Of a DNA stretch of 64,000 nucleotides, positions 25,696 to 33,895 are shown piece after piece. How positions within the stretch are numbered: the first letter of the stretch is position 1; each line of letters begins with the position of its first letter. Position numbers and translations under genes: made by a program. This stretch comes from an uncultured Campylobacterales bacterium (GTDB lineage: Bacteria; Campylobacterota; Campylobacteria; Campylobacterales; Arcobacteraceae), in contig CANNFB010000002.1 in NCBI GenBank assembly GCA_947503785.1, forward strand, positions 1-64,000. The letters are read 5' to 3'. Under the pieces are notes generated by a model that was not told the origin of the DNA, ran no database searches, and saw only the letters and a list, made by a program, of their open reading frames with translations.

Positions 25696-25853
25696 CTTTT
25701 TTTCTTTAATCATTATTTCAAATTAAAACTTAATTAAAACTTAAATATTTATCTTAATTTAGCTGAAAATCAATAAATTTGATAAAAAAAAGCCAATTGC
25801 TATTTTAATGCTATTTAAGAAGATTTTATAAGCTAATTATTGAAATTTTTAAT

Positions 25854-26675
25854 TTATTTTGAGAGTTTAGTTTGTTGGATAATTAATCCAAAAATAATAG
25901 TTGTTAATCCAACTATAGTAGAGATATAAATTTGTTCACCAATAATAAAATAAATAAATATTAAAGAAATAAAAGGTGAGATAAAAATAAGATTTGCTAT
26001 TTTAGACGTAGATTCAGCACTTTGCATTGCTTTTAACCAAAAAAGAAAGGTAAAGCCCATCTCAAAAAAACCAACATATATAGCAGCCCCTAGGCCATAT
26101 ATACTAGGTACTACAAAATCTTGAGTAAAAACAAAGTATGTAATTAGAATTGGTACTGCAACTAAAAAGTTTGAAAATAATCCAACTACGGGATCAACTT
26201 TTGCTTTTGTATTAAAAATCCAATACATAGACCATAAAACAGTTGAAAGTAGAGCTAAAAATACTCCATCCATATTAGAAAAATTTAAAGAAAAAGGCTC
26301 ACCTTTTGTTGAGATAATTAAAACTCCAAAGTAACAAATTATCCCTGCAACTATATCTGACAATGTTAACTTTTGTTTTAAAAATATAACAGAAAGAAAA
26401 GCAAGCATCAAGGCCCAAGTGTAATTTATGGCTTGTGCTTCTTGAGCTGGCAAAATATCATACGCCTTAAATAGAACTAAATAATATAAAAAAGGATTAA
26501 TACTTCCTAATATCAAAACTGTTTTAAAATTCTTTTTTATATGATCTTTTACTAAATTGATTTTGTTTTGATAAAGTATGATGCCTAGTAAAATTAATGT
26601 AGAAGTAATTGATGCATAAAAAACTAGCTCAAAAGGATTTAAATATTCAAGTGCAACTTTAAAAGCAGTTGCCAC
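25854..26675 (-). CDS. EamA/DMT-family transporter; true start probably further upstream
   Basis: Drug/metabolite transporter fold with two EamA repeats; the visible part has 273 residues and about nine membrane segments. From the first canonical start (GTG at 26675) the first membrane segment is cut short. The frame stays open upstream and codes for KTQKLAYKYALIAIFFWST, which completes the first segment. The codon at the expected start is ATC (26733-26735), with AAAAGGA six bases before it; no ATG, GTG or TTG is in frame there. Either a rare start codon, a start-codon mutation or a sequence error is involved. The substrate is unknown. It lies directly after dedA and slightly overlaps it if the longer form is right. 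Confidence 0.82.
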   Translation of the reverse strand: MATAFKVALEYLNPFELVFYASITSTLILLGIILYQNKINLVKDHIKKNFKTVLILGSINPFLYYLVLFKAYDILPAQEAQAINYTWALMLAFLSVIFLKQKLTLSDIVAGIICYFGVLIISTKGEPFSLNFSNMDGVFLALLSTVLWSMYWIFNTKAKVDPVVGLFSNFLVAVPILITYFVFTQDFVVPSIYGLGAAIYVGFFEMGFTFLFWLKAMQSAESTSKIANLIFISPFISLIFIYFIIGEQIYISTIVGLTTIIFGLIIQQTKLSK

Positions 26676-26758
26676 AGTAGACCAAAAGAAAATAGCAATT
26701 AAAGCATATTTATATGCTAATTTTTGAGTTTTGATTCTAATCCTTTTATAAAAAGATT

Positions 26759-27358
26759 TTAAGAGTTTTTCTTTATTCTTTTATAATACCAAAAACCAAT
26801 AACTAATAAACAAATTAAAATTCCTACAATTATATATCTTAAGTACTCTTTTATTAAAGCTTCATTATCGCCTAAGTAGTATCCTAGAAGAGTAAGAATA
26901 ACTACCCAAATAGCAGCACCTAATGTAGTATAAATTGAGAATGTTAATAAATTCATTCTTGCAAGTCCTGCTGGAAATGAAATATACTGTCTAACTGCTG
27001 GAATTAATCGTCCTGAAAAAGTTGAAATATGCCCGTGTGATTTAAAGAACTCTTCCATTTTAGAAATTGTTTCTTCTTTAATAAAAAAATACTTTCCATA
27101 CTTAACTAAAAAAGCTCTTCCATATTTAACTGCTAAAAAGTAATTAAACAGTGCACCAGTTAATGATCCACCAATACCTGCAAAAATTGCAAAATATATA
27201 TTCATCTCACCTTTGAAGGCAAGATAACCTGCTGGAACCATTACAACTTCAGAAGGAAATGGGAAAAAAGAACTTTCTAAAAACATCATAATAAAAATAC
27301 CTATATAGCCTAAACTACCTACAGTATCTACGATGAAATTTACAATATCATGAAGCAT
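26759..27358 (-). CDS. DedA family membrane protein
   Basis: Inner-membrane protein of 199 residues with about five hydrophobic segments. Family signatures are [16 protein letters not shown] near the start (acidic residue plus double-proline re-entrant region) and [18 protein letters not shown] in the middle, with the two conserved arginines. Members are thought to move undecaprenyl phosphate or other lipids across the membrane and to need the proton gradient. The subfamily is uncertain. It lies nine bases after the phosphorylase-like gene. Confidence 0.9.
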   Translation of the reverse strand: MLHDIVNFIVDTVGSLGYIGIFIMMFLESSFFPFPSEVVMVPAGYLAFKGEMNIYFAIFAGIGGSLTGALFNYFLAVKYGRAFLVKYGKYFFIKEETISKMEEFFKSHGHISTFSGRLIPAVRQYISFPAGLARMNLLTFSIYTTLGAAIWVVILTLLGYYLGDNEALIKEYLRYIIVGILICLLVIGFWYYKRIKKNS

Positions 27359-27367
27359 GAAATACCC

Positions 27368-27889
27368 TTATTTAATTAAGTTTTTCCACTTTAATATTGA
27401 ATCATTTATAAGTTGGAAGATTTGTTTCTCACTGGGAGCTGTTTCATCAAAATAATCAGAAACAATTTTTAATATATAAAAATCTTGAATATTTTCTTTG
27501 CATGTTTGTCTAAAAAATTCTGCTTGCTTATCAACAAGTAATGTATTTAAATCTTTATCCGTTTCCAAAGGCTTTTCCACCGTTGTAACATTTGCAAAAT
27601 TAAGTCCATTGATAAATCTATTAGTACAAAAAAGTGTTCCTAAAGCAATTGATCCATCACTGCATGAAGCAATACTTAAATCAAAAGCCTTAGATATTTC
27701 GAAGTTTTTGAAAATATAATTTAAAGAGTCTAATATCTGTTCTTTACTTACACCAGAAACTATAAGTATTAAATCATCATTAGAATAAATTGTATTTTCA
27801 ATTGGATTAGTTAATTTCTCTAAATTAAAGAAATCAACTATAGGTTGTGCTTCTATTAAAGAAGTAGTATGAATTAATATTTTTGACAT
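27368..27889 (-). CDS. Nucleoside phosphorylase-like protein with altered active site
   Basis: A soluble protein of 173 residues, shorter than typical nucleosidases or phosphorylases (about 220-240). The order fits the PNP/UDP family: SKILIHTTSLIEAQPIV at the start, a central SIASCSDGSIALGTLFC stretch where the family has GSAGGL, and LLVDKQAEFFRQTC where the family has the ribose-binding D-M-E-G-A motif. Here the ME pair is K121-Q122, so the ribose contact is changed. The activity may be lost or different. Context gives little help: rplS and trmD are upstream. Confidence 0.6.
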   Translation of the reverse strand: MSKILIHTTSLIEAQPIVDFFNLEKLTNPIENTIYSNDDLILIVSGVSKEQILDSLNYIFKNFEISKAFDLSIASCSDGSIALGTLFCTNRFINGLNFANVTTVEKPLETDKDLNTLLVDKQAEFFRQTCKENIQDFYILKIVSDYFDETAPSEKQIFQLINDSILKWKNLIK

Positions 27890-27901
27890 ATTAATTAACT
27901 A

Positions 27902-27917
27902 TAGAACCTAAGTTCTA
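27902..27917 (-). terminator. Weak hairpin after rplS
   Basis: Stem TAGAAC / GTTCTA with a four-base loop, nine bases downstream of the rplS stop on the minus strand. The stem is short and no T-run follows, so this is only a possible terminator. Confidence 0.3.
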
Positions 27918-27925
27918 AAGTTTTA

Positions 27926-28282
27926 CTATCTTTTAAGTTCTTTAATTCTTGCAGCTTTTCCTCTTAATCCTCTTAAGTAATGTAATTTAGCTCTTCTTAC
28001 TCTACCTCTTCTTAATACTTCAAAAGTTTTAATTGAATCAGAGAATAATGGGAAAATTCTTTCAACACCAACAGAGTTAGCTCCAATTTTTCTTACATTA
28101 AAAGTTGCAGAAACACCTTCACCATGTCTTGCGATTACGATACCTTCGTAAGTTTGAACTCTCTTTTTTTCGCCTTCTTTAATCTCAATACCAAGTCTTA
28201 CTGTATCTCCTGCTCTAAATAAAGGGATCTCTTTTGACTCTGTTTGTGCAGTTTCGAAACTAGCAATATATCTGTTTTTCAT
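27926..28282 (-). CDS. rplS: 50S ribosomal protein L19
   Basis: Large-subunit protein at the interface with 30S, 118 residues, the usual length. The signature is [19 protein letters not shown], then [14 protein letters not shown] and the basic C-terminal [19 protein letters not shown]. It overlaps trmD by four bases (stop-start ATGA type), the conserved trmD-rplS arrangement of bacteria. rpsP and rimM, which often complete this operon, are not in the window. Confidence 0.97.
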   Translation of the reverse strand: MKNRYIASFETAQTESKEIPLFRAGDTVRLGIEIKEGEKKRVQTYEGIVIARHGEGVSATFNVRKIGANSVGVERIFPLFSDSIKTFEVLRRGRVRRAKLHYLRGLRGKAARIKELKR

Positions 28283-28956
28283 TGTTTTTCCTTGTTAGGT
28301 CTATAATATTTTGTCTTACAAATTGACATCTGGTTTTTTAAGTCGGAAATTTTACTATGATTTCCCTTTAAAAATTCTTTAACTACACTTAAATTTTGGA
28401 AAACTTCAGGTTTAGCAAAAGATGGAGCTTCTAAAAGACCATTTTCATAGCTCTCGACATCCAAAGACTGGGCATTCCCAAGAACTCCTTCAACATTTCT
28501 TGAAATTGCATCACTCATTGTTAAAGATGGCAATTCTCCACCTGTTAAAACAAATTCTCCAACAGAAAAAACTTCATTTGCGTATTTTTCTATAACTCTT
28601 TCATCAATACCTTCATATCTTCCACTTACAAATACTACGTTTTTCTTCTTTGCTAATCTCTTTGCATCATTTTGTCTAAATGGTTTTGCAGCAGCTAAAG
28701 GAAAAATAATATATGCATCTTCATTTTCTTCAATAATTTTATCTAAACAAGCAAATAATGGTTGGCAAGTCATAAGCATTCCTGCTCCTCCTCCAACCAT
28801 TTGTTTATCAACTTTTTGATGTTTATTATCTGTAAAATCTCTTGGATTATAAAACTCATAGTTTATAAAACCAGAATCAACAGCTCTTTTTAAAATTGAA
28901 TCTTGAAAATATGGCTCAATTAAATTTGGGAAAAGTGTTACAAATGTAAATTTCAA
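28279..28956 (-). CDS. trmD: tRNA (guanine37-N1)-methyltransferase
   Basis: Methylates G37 beside the anticodon with S-adenosylmethionine and so prevents frameshifts. It is a SPOUT-class enzyme with a knotted SAM site: [17 protein letters not shown] at the start, [30 protein letters not shown] and [17 protein letters not shown] chose the TTG at 28956 because AGGA lies seven bases before it and the protein then begins with the usual strand; an ATG at 28974 would add six residues that homologues lack. About 226 residues. Coupled to rplS by a four-base overlap. Confidence 0.95.
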   Translation of the reverse strand: MKFTFVTLFPNLIEPYFQDSILKRAVDSGFINYEFYNPRDFTDNKHQKVDKQMVGGGAGMLMTCQPLFACLDKIIEENEDAYIIFPLAAAKPFRQNDAKRLAKKKNVVFVSGRYEGIDERVIEKYANEVFSVGEFVLTGGELPSLTMSDAISRNVEGVLGNAQSLDVESYENGLLEAPSFAKPEVFQNLSVVKEFLKGNHSKISDLKNQMSICKTKYYRPNKEKQ

Positions 28957-29075
28957 ATTAATTCCTGTATACATAAAATGTATATGTCTTTTTGTTTTTC
29001 GTAGTTTATCATAATCCCTTTTATTTTATATTAAGCATATATCAAATATATTATTTTTTTAATAAAGGTTTGAGA

Positions 29076-29420
29076 ATGAAATTACTAAAAGGTTTTGGAA
29101 AAAAATACTTTTCACTAATAGCAATTACTATGCATGCAACTGCAAAAAAGTTACATGACAATGAAGTATTGTCTAAAAAAATCTCTTTTAATTTTTCAAA
29201 CTATTCAAATGAAGAAGAAGATCCTCCTTTAGAAGAAGAACTCTTATTAATAAATACATTTTGTGTAAATAGTATTAAACCTTGTCATTGTGATTGCTTC
29301 TTTAAACTAAAAACTAAACTAGCAATTCTTCATTTCAAATTTATTCCAAGATGTCCTTTTTATAAAGCTTGTTTCGCATTTAGACGAACTGGCGTTCATC
29401 CCCCACTATCATTTTTTTAA
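29076..29420 (+). CDS. Small cysteine-rich protein of unknown function upstream of metE
   Basis: An open frame of 114 residues from ATG 29076, with AAAGG about seven bases before it; an in-frame start at 28992 is possible but has no site. The first third is basic and helical (MKLLKGFGKKYFSLIA), the middle is acidic (NEEEDPPLEEELLL), and the last third has six cysteines: FCVNS, PCHCDC and RCPFYKAC, then RRTGVHPPLSFF. No family is recognised. The CxHCDC and CxxxxxC spacing could bind a metal. It ends 39 bases before metE with no terminator between, so they may be co-transcribed. The base composition is like its neighbours. It could also be a spurious frame. Confidence 0.5.
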   Translation: MKLLKGFGKKYFSLIAITMHATAKKLHDNEVLSKKISFNFSNYSNEEEDPPLEEELLLINTFCVNSIKPCHCDCFFKLKTKLAILHFKFIPRCPFYKACFAFRRTGVHPPLSFF

Positions 29421-29459
29421 CTAAATACAATTTAAATATAAAAATTCAAGGATAAAATA

Positions 29460-31730
29460 ATGATAAAAAATACTGTAGTGGGATACCCACGAATTGGTGA
29501 ACAAAGAGAGTTAAAAAAAGCATTAGAGCTTTTTTGGAATAAAGAAATTGATTTTAAACAGCTTGAAGAAAAAGCAAAAGAATTAAAACAAAGACATTGG
29601 AACTATCAAAAAAGCAGTGGGATAGAGTTAATAAGTACTAATGATTTTTCATACTACGATAATATCTTAGATACATCAATTTTATTAGGTGCAATTCCTA
29701 AAAGATTTAAAGATTTAGAAAAAGAAGAATTATATTTTGCAATGGCTAGAGGAAATAAAGATGCAGTAGCTATGGAAATGACTAAGTGGTTTAATACAAA
29801 TTATCACTATATCGTTCCAGAACTTTCAATAGAAGATGAGTATAAACTTAATAGTTCAAAAATCAAAAAAGAGTACCAAGAAGCGAAGCAATTGGGAATA
29901 AAAACTAAGATTAATTTAATAGGTCCACTTACATATTTAAGCTTAGCAAAAAGAGTTGATGGTGGGGATTGCATTGAATTACTTAATAAAATTAAACCTT
30001 TATATGAAGAGCTTCTTAAAGAAATATCAACTTATGAGGATGAAGTTTTTGTTCAAATAGATGAACCTATTTTTGCAACAGATAAAGGTGCAATATTATT
30101 AAACTTATTAAAAAATACTTATGATGATTTTTGTCAAATTTCACCGAATATAAAAATCATAGTAACAACATATTTTGATCATTCAATTGAAGCTACAAAA
30201 GTTTTAGTTCATACTCCTATTTATGGAATTGGATTAGATTTTATAGCAGGAATTGAAAATCTTCAAAGTTTAGAATTTATTGAGAAGTCAGATAAAAAGT
30301 TATTTGCAGGAGTTGTTAATGGGAGAAATATTTGGAAAAACGATTTAGAAAAAACAATTATTACACTAACTAATATTTCTAATTTTATAAAAAAAGATAA
30401 TATTGTTATTTCTACATCTTGTTCATTACTTCATGTACCCTATACTCTAAAGTATGAAGAAAAGTTAGATTTAGAAATAAAATCTTGGTTAAGTTTTGCA
30501 AATGAGAAACTAGAAGAAATTAATATTTTAAGTAAAATCTTTTTTTGCCAAAATTTAAATGTTAATGATAAGAAAAAAATTAAAGAAAATAAAGAAATAC
30601 AAAGAAATAGAAGAAATTCAAACAAGATTCATGATAAAGACACTCAAAATAGAATAAAAAACAATTCTAAATTCTCAAGAACTGAGCCTTTTGAAGAAAG
30701 AATAAAAATACAAAAAGAGATTTTAAAATATCCAGAACTAACGACTACAACAATTGGTTCATTTCCACAAACACCAGAGATAAGAAAAGCAAGACGTGAA
30801 TATAAAAATGGATCAATAGGTAAAGATTCTTATGAAAAAGAAATGAAAGAATACATTGATTATTCAATTAAAGTACAGGAAGAAGTTGGGTTAGATATCT
30901 TAGTTCATGGAGAACCTGAAAGAAATGATATGGTTGAATATTTTGGAGAACAATTAAAAGGTTATGGTTTTAGTCAAAATGGATGGGTTCAAAGTTATGG
31001 AAGTAGATGCGTTAAACCACCATTTATTTATGGAGATATATCAAGACCAAAACCAATGACAGTAGAATGGCTTAAATACGCTCAAAGTAAGACCTCTAAA
31101 GTAGTAAAAGGAATGTTAACAGGACCTGTCACTATTTTAAATTGGTCTTTTGTTAGAGATGATAAAGAGAAAAGTGAAGTTGCATCCCAAATAGCACTTG
31201 CAATTAGTGATGAAATAGATGATTTACAAAACTCTGGCATAAAGATTATACAAGTTGATGAAGCAGCATTTAAAGAAGGTTATCCTTTAAGAAATGAAAA
31301 AAGAATCAATTATGAAAAGTGGGCATTAGAAAGTTTTAAATTAGCAGTATCAAGTGCGAAGGCAAAAACACAAATTCATACACATATGTGCTATAGTGAT
31401 TTTAATGATATTATTAAAACAATTGAAGATATGGATGCGGATGTAATTTCAATAGAAACAGCAAGAAGTGGTAATAAACTACTTAAAATATTTGCAAAAG
31501 TAGGATATAAACAAGAAGTTGGACCAGGAGTTTATGATATTCATTCTCCCAGAATTCCAAGTGTAGAAGAAATAGAAGAACAGATTAAACTTCTTCTAGA
31601 AGTTTTACCTAAAAAACAATTATGGATTAATCCAGATTGTGGATTAAAAACAAGAAAATGGGAAGAAGTTATACCGAGTTTAAAAAACATGGTAGTAGCT
31701 GTAAATAAAATTAGACAAGAAAGAGGATAG
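29460..31730 (+). CDS. metE: Cobalamin-independent methionine synthase
   Basis: Transfers a methyl group from methyltetrahydropteroyl-triglutamate to homocysteine, the last step of methionine synthesis. It has 756 residues, the normal length. The N-terminal barrel begins NTVVGYPRIGEQRELKKALE and the C-terminal catalytic barrel begins TTTTIGSFPQTPEIRKAR. Zinc ligands are in HTHMCYSD (near 640) and NPDCGLKTR (near 725). The linker between the barrels (about 375-410) is unusually rich in lysine and asparagine (KIKENKEIQRNRRNSNKIH). An AAGGATAAAATA site precedes the ATG. Confidence 0.96.
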   Translation: MIKNTVVGYPRIGEQRELKKALELFWNKEIDFKQLEEKAKELKQRHWNYQKSSGIELISTNDFSYYDNILDTSILLGAIPKRFKDLEKEELYFAMARGNKDAVAMEMTKWFNTNYHYIVPELSIEDEYKLNSSKIKKEYQEAKQLGIKTKINLIGPLTYLSLAKRVDGGDCIELLNKIKPLYEELLKEISTYEDEVFVQIDEPIFATDKGAILLNLLKNTYDDFCQISPNIKIIVTTYFDHSIEATKVLVHTPIYGIGLDFIAGIENLQSLEFIEKSDKKLFAGVVNGRNIWKNDLEKTIITLTNISNFIKKDNIVISTSCSLLHVPYTLKYEEKLDLEIKSWLSFANEKLEEINILSKIFFCQNLNVNDKKKIKENKEIQRNRRNSNKIHDKDTQNRIKNNSKFSRTEPFEERIKIQKEILKYPELTTTTIGSFPQTPEIRKARREYKNGSIGKDSYEKEMKEYIDYSIKVQEEVGLDILVHGEPERNDMVEYFGEQLKGYGFSQNGWVQSYGSRCVKPPFIYGDISRPKPMTVEWLKYAQSKTSKVVKGMLTGPVTILNWSFVRDDKEKSEVASQIALAISDEIDDLQNSGIKIIQVDEAAFKEGYPLRNEKRINYEKWALESFKLAVSSAKAKTQIHTHMCYSDFNDIIKTIEDMDADVISIETARSGNKLLKIFAKVGYKQEVGPGVYDIHSPRIPSVEEIEEQIKLLLEVLPKKQLWINPDCGLKTRKWEEVIPSLKNMVVAVNKIRQERG

Positions 31731-31743
31731 AGCTATAGGCTCT

Positions 31744-31785
31744 ATCTAAAAATAGTTTTCATAAGACTAAAAACTATTTTTAGAT
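31744..31785 (+). terminator. Perfect 16-bp hairpin between metE and ilvA
   Basis: Arms ATCTAAAAATAGTTTT and AAAACTATTTTTAGAT pair without a mismatch around a ten-base loop. It fills most of the 88-base gap. There is no T-run after it, so it may be a terminator for metE, a transcript end or a leader structure for ilvA. Confidence 0.45.
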
Positions 31786-31818
31786 ATTATTCCAAACAAT
31801 AAATATGAAAGAAAAAAA

Positions 31819-33024
31819 ATGATAACACTAAATGATATAAAAGAAGCAAAAAAGAATTTAAGTAATATAACAATAAATACACCCTTAGCACTAGCTCCTA
31901 TTTTAAGTAAAAAGCTTAATGCAAATATATATTTAAAAAAAGAGAACTTACAACTAACAGGAAGTTTTAAATTAAGAGGTGCTTATAATAAACTAGCACA
32001 ACTATCAAAAGAAACAAGAGATAAAGGTGTAGTTGCAGCAAGTGCAGGTAATCACGCACAAGGATTGGCTTATTCAGCCGAACAATTTAACTGTGAAGCA
32101 ACTATTTATATGCCAGAAGCTACACCACTTACAAAAGTATCAGGGGTTCGTTCTTATGGTGCTAATGTTGTATTAACAGGAGCAAATTTTGATGAAGCTT
32201 ATGAAAAAGCTACAAAATTTGCAGAAGAAAACAATAAAGAATTTATTCATCCTTTTGCTGATGACAAAGTAATTGCAGGACAAGGAACTATTGCTTTAGA
32301 AATTCTTGACGAAATCAAAGATATGGAACAAATTGTCGTGCCAATTGGTGGAGGTGGATTAATCTCTGGAATTGCAATTGCAGCAAAAACAATAAATCCA
32401 AATATTAGAATAATTGGTGTAGTTGCAAGTGGCGCAAAAGGAATGAAAGAATCTTTTGAATCACATATGCCAATAGATTCTGTTTCTGTTAAAACTATTG
32501 CTGATGGAATAGCTGTTCGAGATGTAACACCAAAACTGCTTGATATTATTTTAGAATATGTTGATGAAATTGTTGAAGTAAGCGATAATGAAATAGCAAA
32601 TGCAATTTTATTCTTATTAGAAAATCATAAATTAGTTGTTGAAGGTGCAGGAGCTGTTTCAACTGCTGCTATTATGCATAACAAAATTGATGTTGAAGAT
32701 ACAAATACATGTTCAATTGTAAGTGGCGGAAATATTGATGTAACTATGTTATCTTTGATAATTGATAAAGGTTTAGTTAAATCTTCAAGAAAAATGAACC
32801 TTATCGTAACACTTATGGATAAATCTGGTGCTCTTAAAAATTTAACAAGTGTTTTAGAAAAAAGTGATGCAAATATAGTACAAATTGACTATGACAGAAA
32901 CTCTGTGAAGCTTGAATTTGGCGAAGCTCATGTAACAATTGCTGTTGAAACAAAAGGTGAGGAACATCAAAAGCTTATTCGTGAAAATTTGAAACAAAAC
33001 GGATATAGATTCAAACAAATCTAA
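31819..33024 (+). CDS. ilvA: Threonine ammonia-lyase (threonine deaminase)
   Basis: Converts threonine to 2-oxobutyrate, the entry step of isoleucine synthesis, using pyridoxal phosphate. It has 401 residues with a PLP domain (1-320) and a C-terminal ACT domain (about 325-401, NLIVTLMDKSGALKNLTSVL). The PLP lysine is in LTGSFKLRGAYNKL, the phosphate loop is PIGGGGLISGIAIA, and SAGNHAQGLAYSA is the substrate loop. This one-ACT form is typical of Campylobacterota and may be the sole or a catabolic enzyme. Single gene. Confidence 0.93.
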   Translation: MITLNDIKEAKKNLSNITINTPLALAPILSKKLNANIYLKKENLQLTGSFKLRGAYNKLAQLSKETRDKGVVAASAGNHAQGLAYSAEQFNCEATIYMPEATPLTKVSGVRSYGANVVLTGANFDEAYEKATKFAEENNKEFIHPFADDKVIAGQGTIALEILDEIKDMEQIVVPIGGGGLISGIAIAAKTINPNIRIIGVVASGAKGMKESFESHMPIDSVSVKTIADGIAVRDVTPKLLDIILEYVDEIVEVSDNEIANAILFLLENHKLVVEGAGAVSTAAIMHNKIDVEDTNTCSIVSGGNIDVTMLSLIIDKGLVKSSRKMNLIVTLMDKSGALKNLTSVLEKSDANIVQIDYDRNSVKLEFGEAHVTIAVETKGEEHQKLIRENLKQNGYRFKQI

Positions 33025-33066
33025 ATTTAATGTAAAATCTTTATTTGCTTTTTAGAAAACAAATCA

Positions 33067-33072
33067 TATAAT
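33067..33072 (+). promoter_or_regulatory. Predicted -10 box for atpB
   Basis: TATAAT in CATATAATGC, 44 bases before the atpB ATG, in the 91-base gap after ilvA. No clear -35 element is seen. Confidence 0.48.
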
Positions 33073-33115
33073 GCATCAATAATTTAGTATTGAGAAACAA
33101 ACAAAAAGGAAGAAA

Positions 33116-33802
33116 ATGGAAGGAAGACTATTTACATTCTTGGGATCAATTGGTGGTCACGGCCAAGAATGGATCATCTTATCACACTTTGTCCTAGTGA
33201 TAGGAATAGTATTTTTAATAGCACGATCAGCTACAAAAAGATTACAGTTAGTACCAAGCGGTTCACAAAACGTAATGGAAGCATTCGTTGGTGGAGTTGT
33301 AGCAATGGGTACAGACACAATGGGTGAGACAAATGCAAGAAGATATTTACCATTAATTGGTTCTTTAGCATTCATTATATTTGTTAGTAATATGATGGGA
33401 GTTATTCCTGGATTTGAAGCACCTACAAGTAATATTAACTTTACTTTATCATTAGCATTAATAGTATTTGTTTACTATAACTATGTTGGTATTAAAATAA
33501 ATGGTTTTATTAACTATTTTAAGCATTTTATGGGGCCAATGCCTGTGTTAGCACCATTAATGTTTCCTATTGAAATAATTTCTCATTTATCAAGAATTAT
33601 TTCATTATCATTCAGACTTTTTGGTTCAATTAGAGGAGATGATATGTTCCTAATGGTACTTCTTATGTTAGTACCTTGGTTACTACCACTTCCTGGATTC
33701 TTCTTATTAGCTGCTTTTGGTTTCCTACAAGCATTTATTTTTGCAATTTTAACTTATGTTTATATTGCAGGATCTGTTATGATGGCAGAAGAAGAACACT
33801 AG
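33116..33802 (+). CDS. atpB: F-type ATP synthase subunit a
   Basis: Membrane subunit of the Fo proton channel, 228 residues with about five to six hydrophobic segments. The essential arginine is in IISLSFRLFGS, where the proton path contacts the c-ring. MFPIEIISHLSR and the late FLQAFIFAILTYVYIAGS helix are also typical. As in other Campylobacterota, atpB stands alone instead of in the main atp operon. An AAAAAGGAAG site precedes the ATG. A strong terminator closes the unit. Confidence 0.95.
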   Translation: MEGRLFTFLGSIGGHGQEWIILSHFVLVIGIVFLIARSATKRLQLVPSGSQNVMEAFVGGVVAMGTDTMGETNARRYLPLIGSLAFIIFVSNMMGVIPGFEAPTSNINFTLSLALIVFVYYNYVGIKINGFINYFKHFMGPMPVLAPLMFPIEIISHLSRIISLSFRLFGSIRGDDMFLMVLLMLVPWLLPLPGFFLLAAFGFLQAFIFAILTYVYIAGSVMMAEEEH

Positions 33803-33825
33803 AACTTTTTAGTTTTCTTAATATC

Positions 33826-33860
33826 AAAAAAAAGGGACAAGTTTACTTGTTCCTTTTTTT
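33826..33860 (+). terminator. Terminator of atpB
   Basis: Stem AAAAAAAGGGACAAG / CTTGTTCCTTTTTTT with a four-base loop and T-run, just after atpB. The symmetry allows it also to serve the convergent addA-like gene. Confidence 0.82.
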
Positions 33861-33895
33861 ATGCCTAAAGATTATTCTTTTGTTTGATATTCTAT

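Noticed and set aside
29076-29459. SAM or cobalamin riboswitch ahead of metE
   Set aside because: I could not find the conserved core of either riboswitch, and the gap before metE is only 39 bases.
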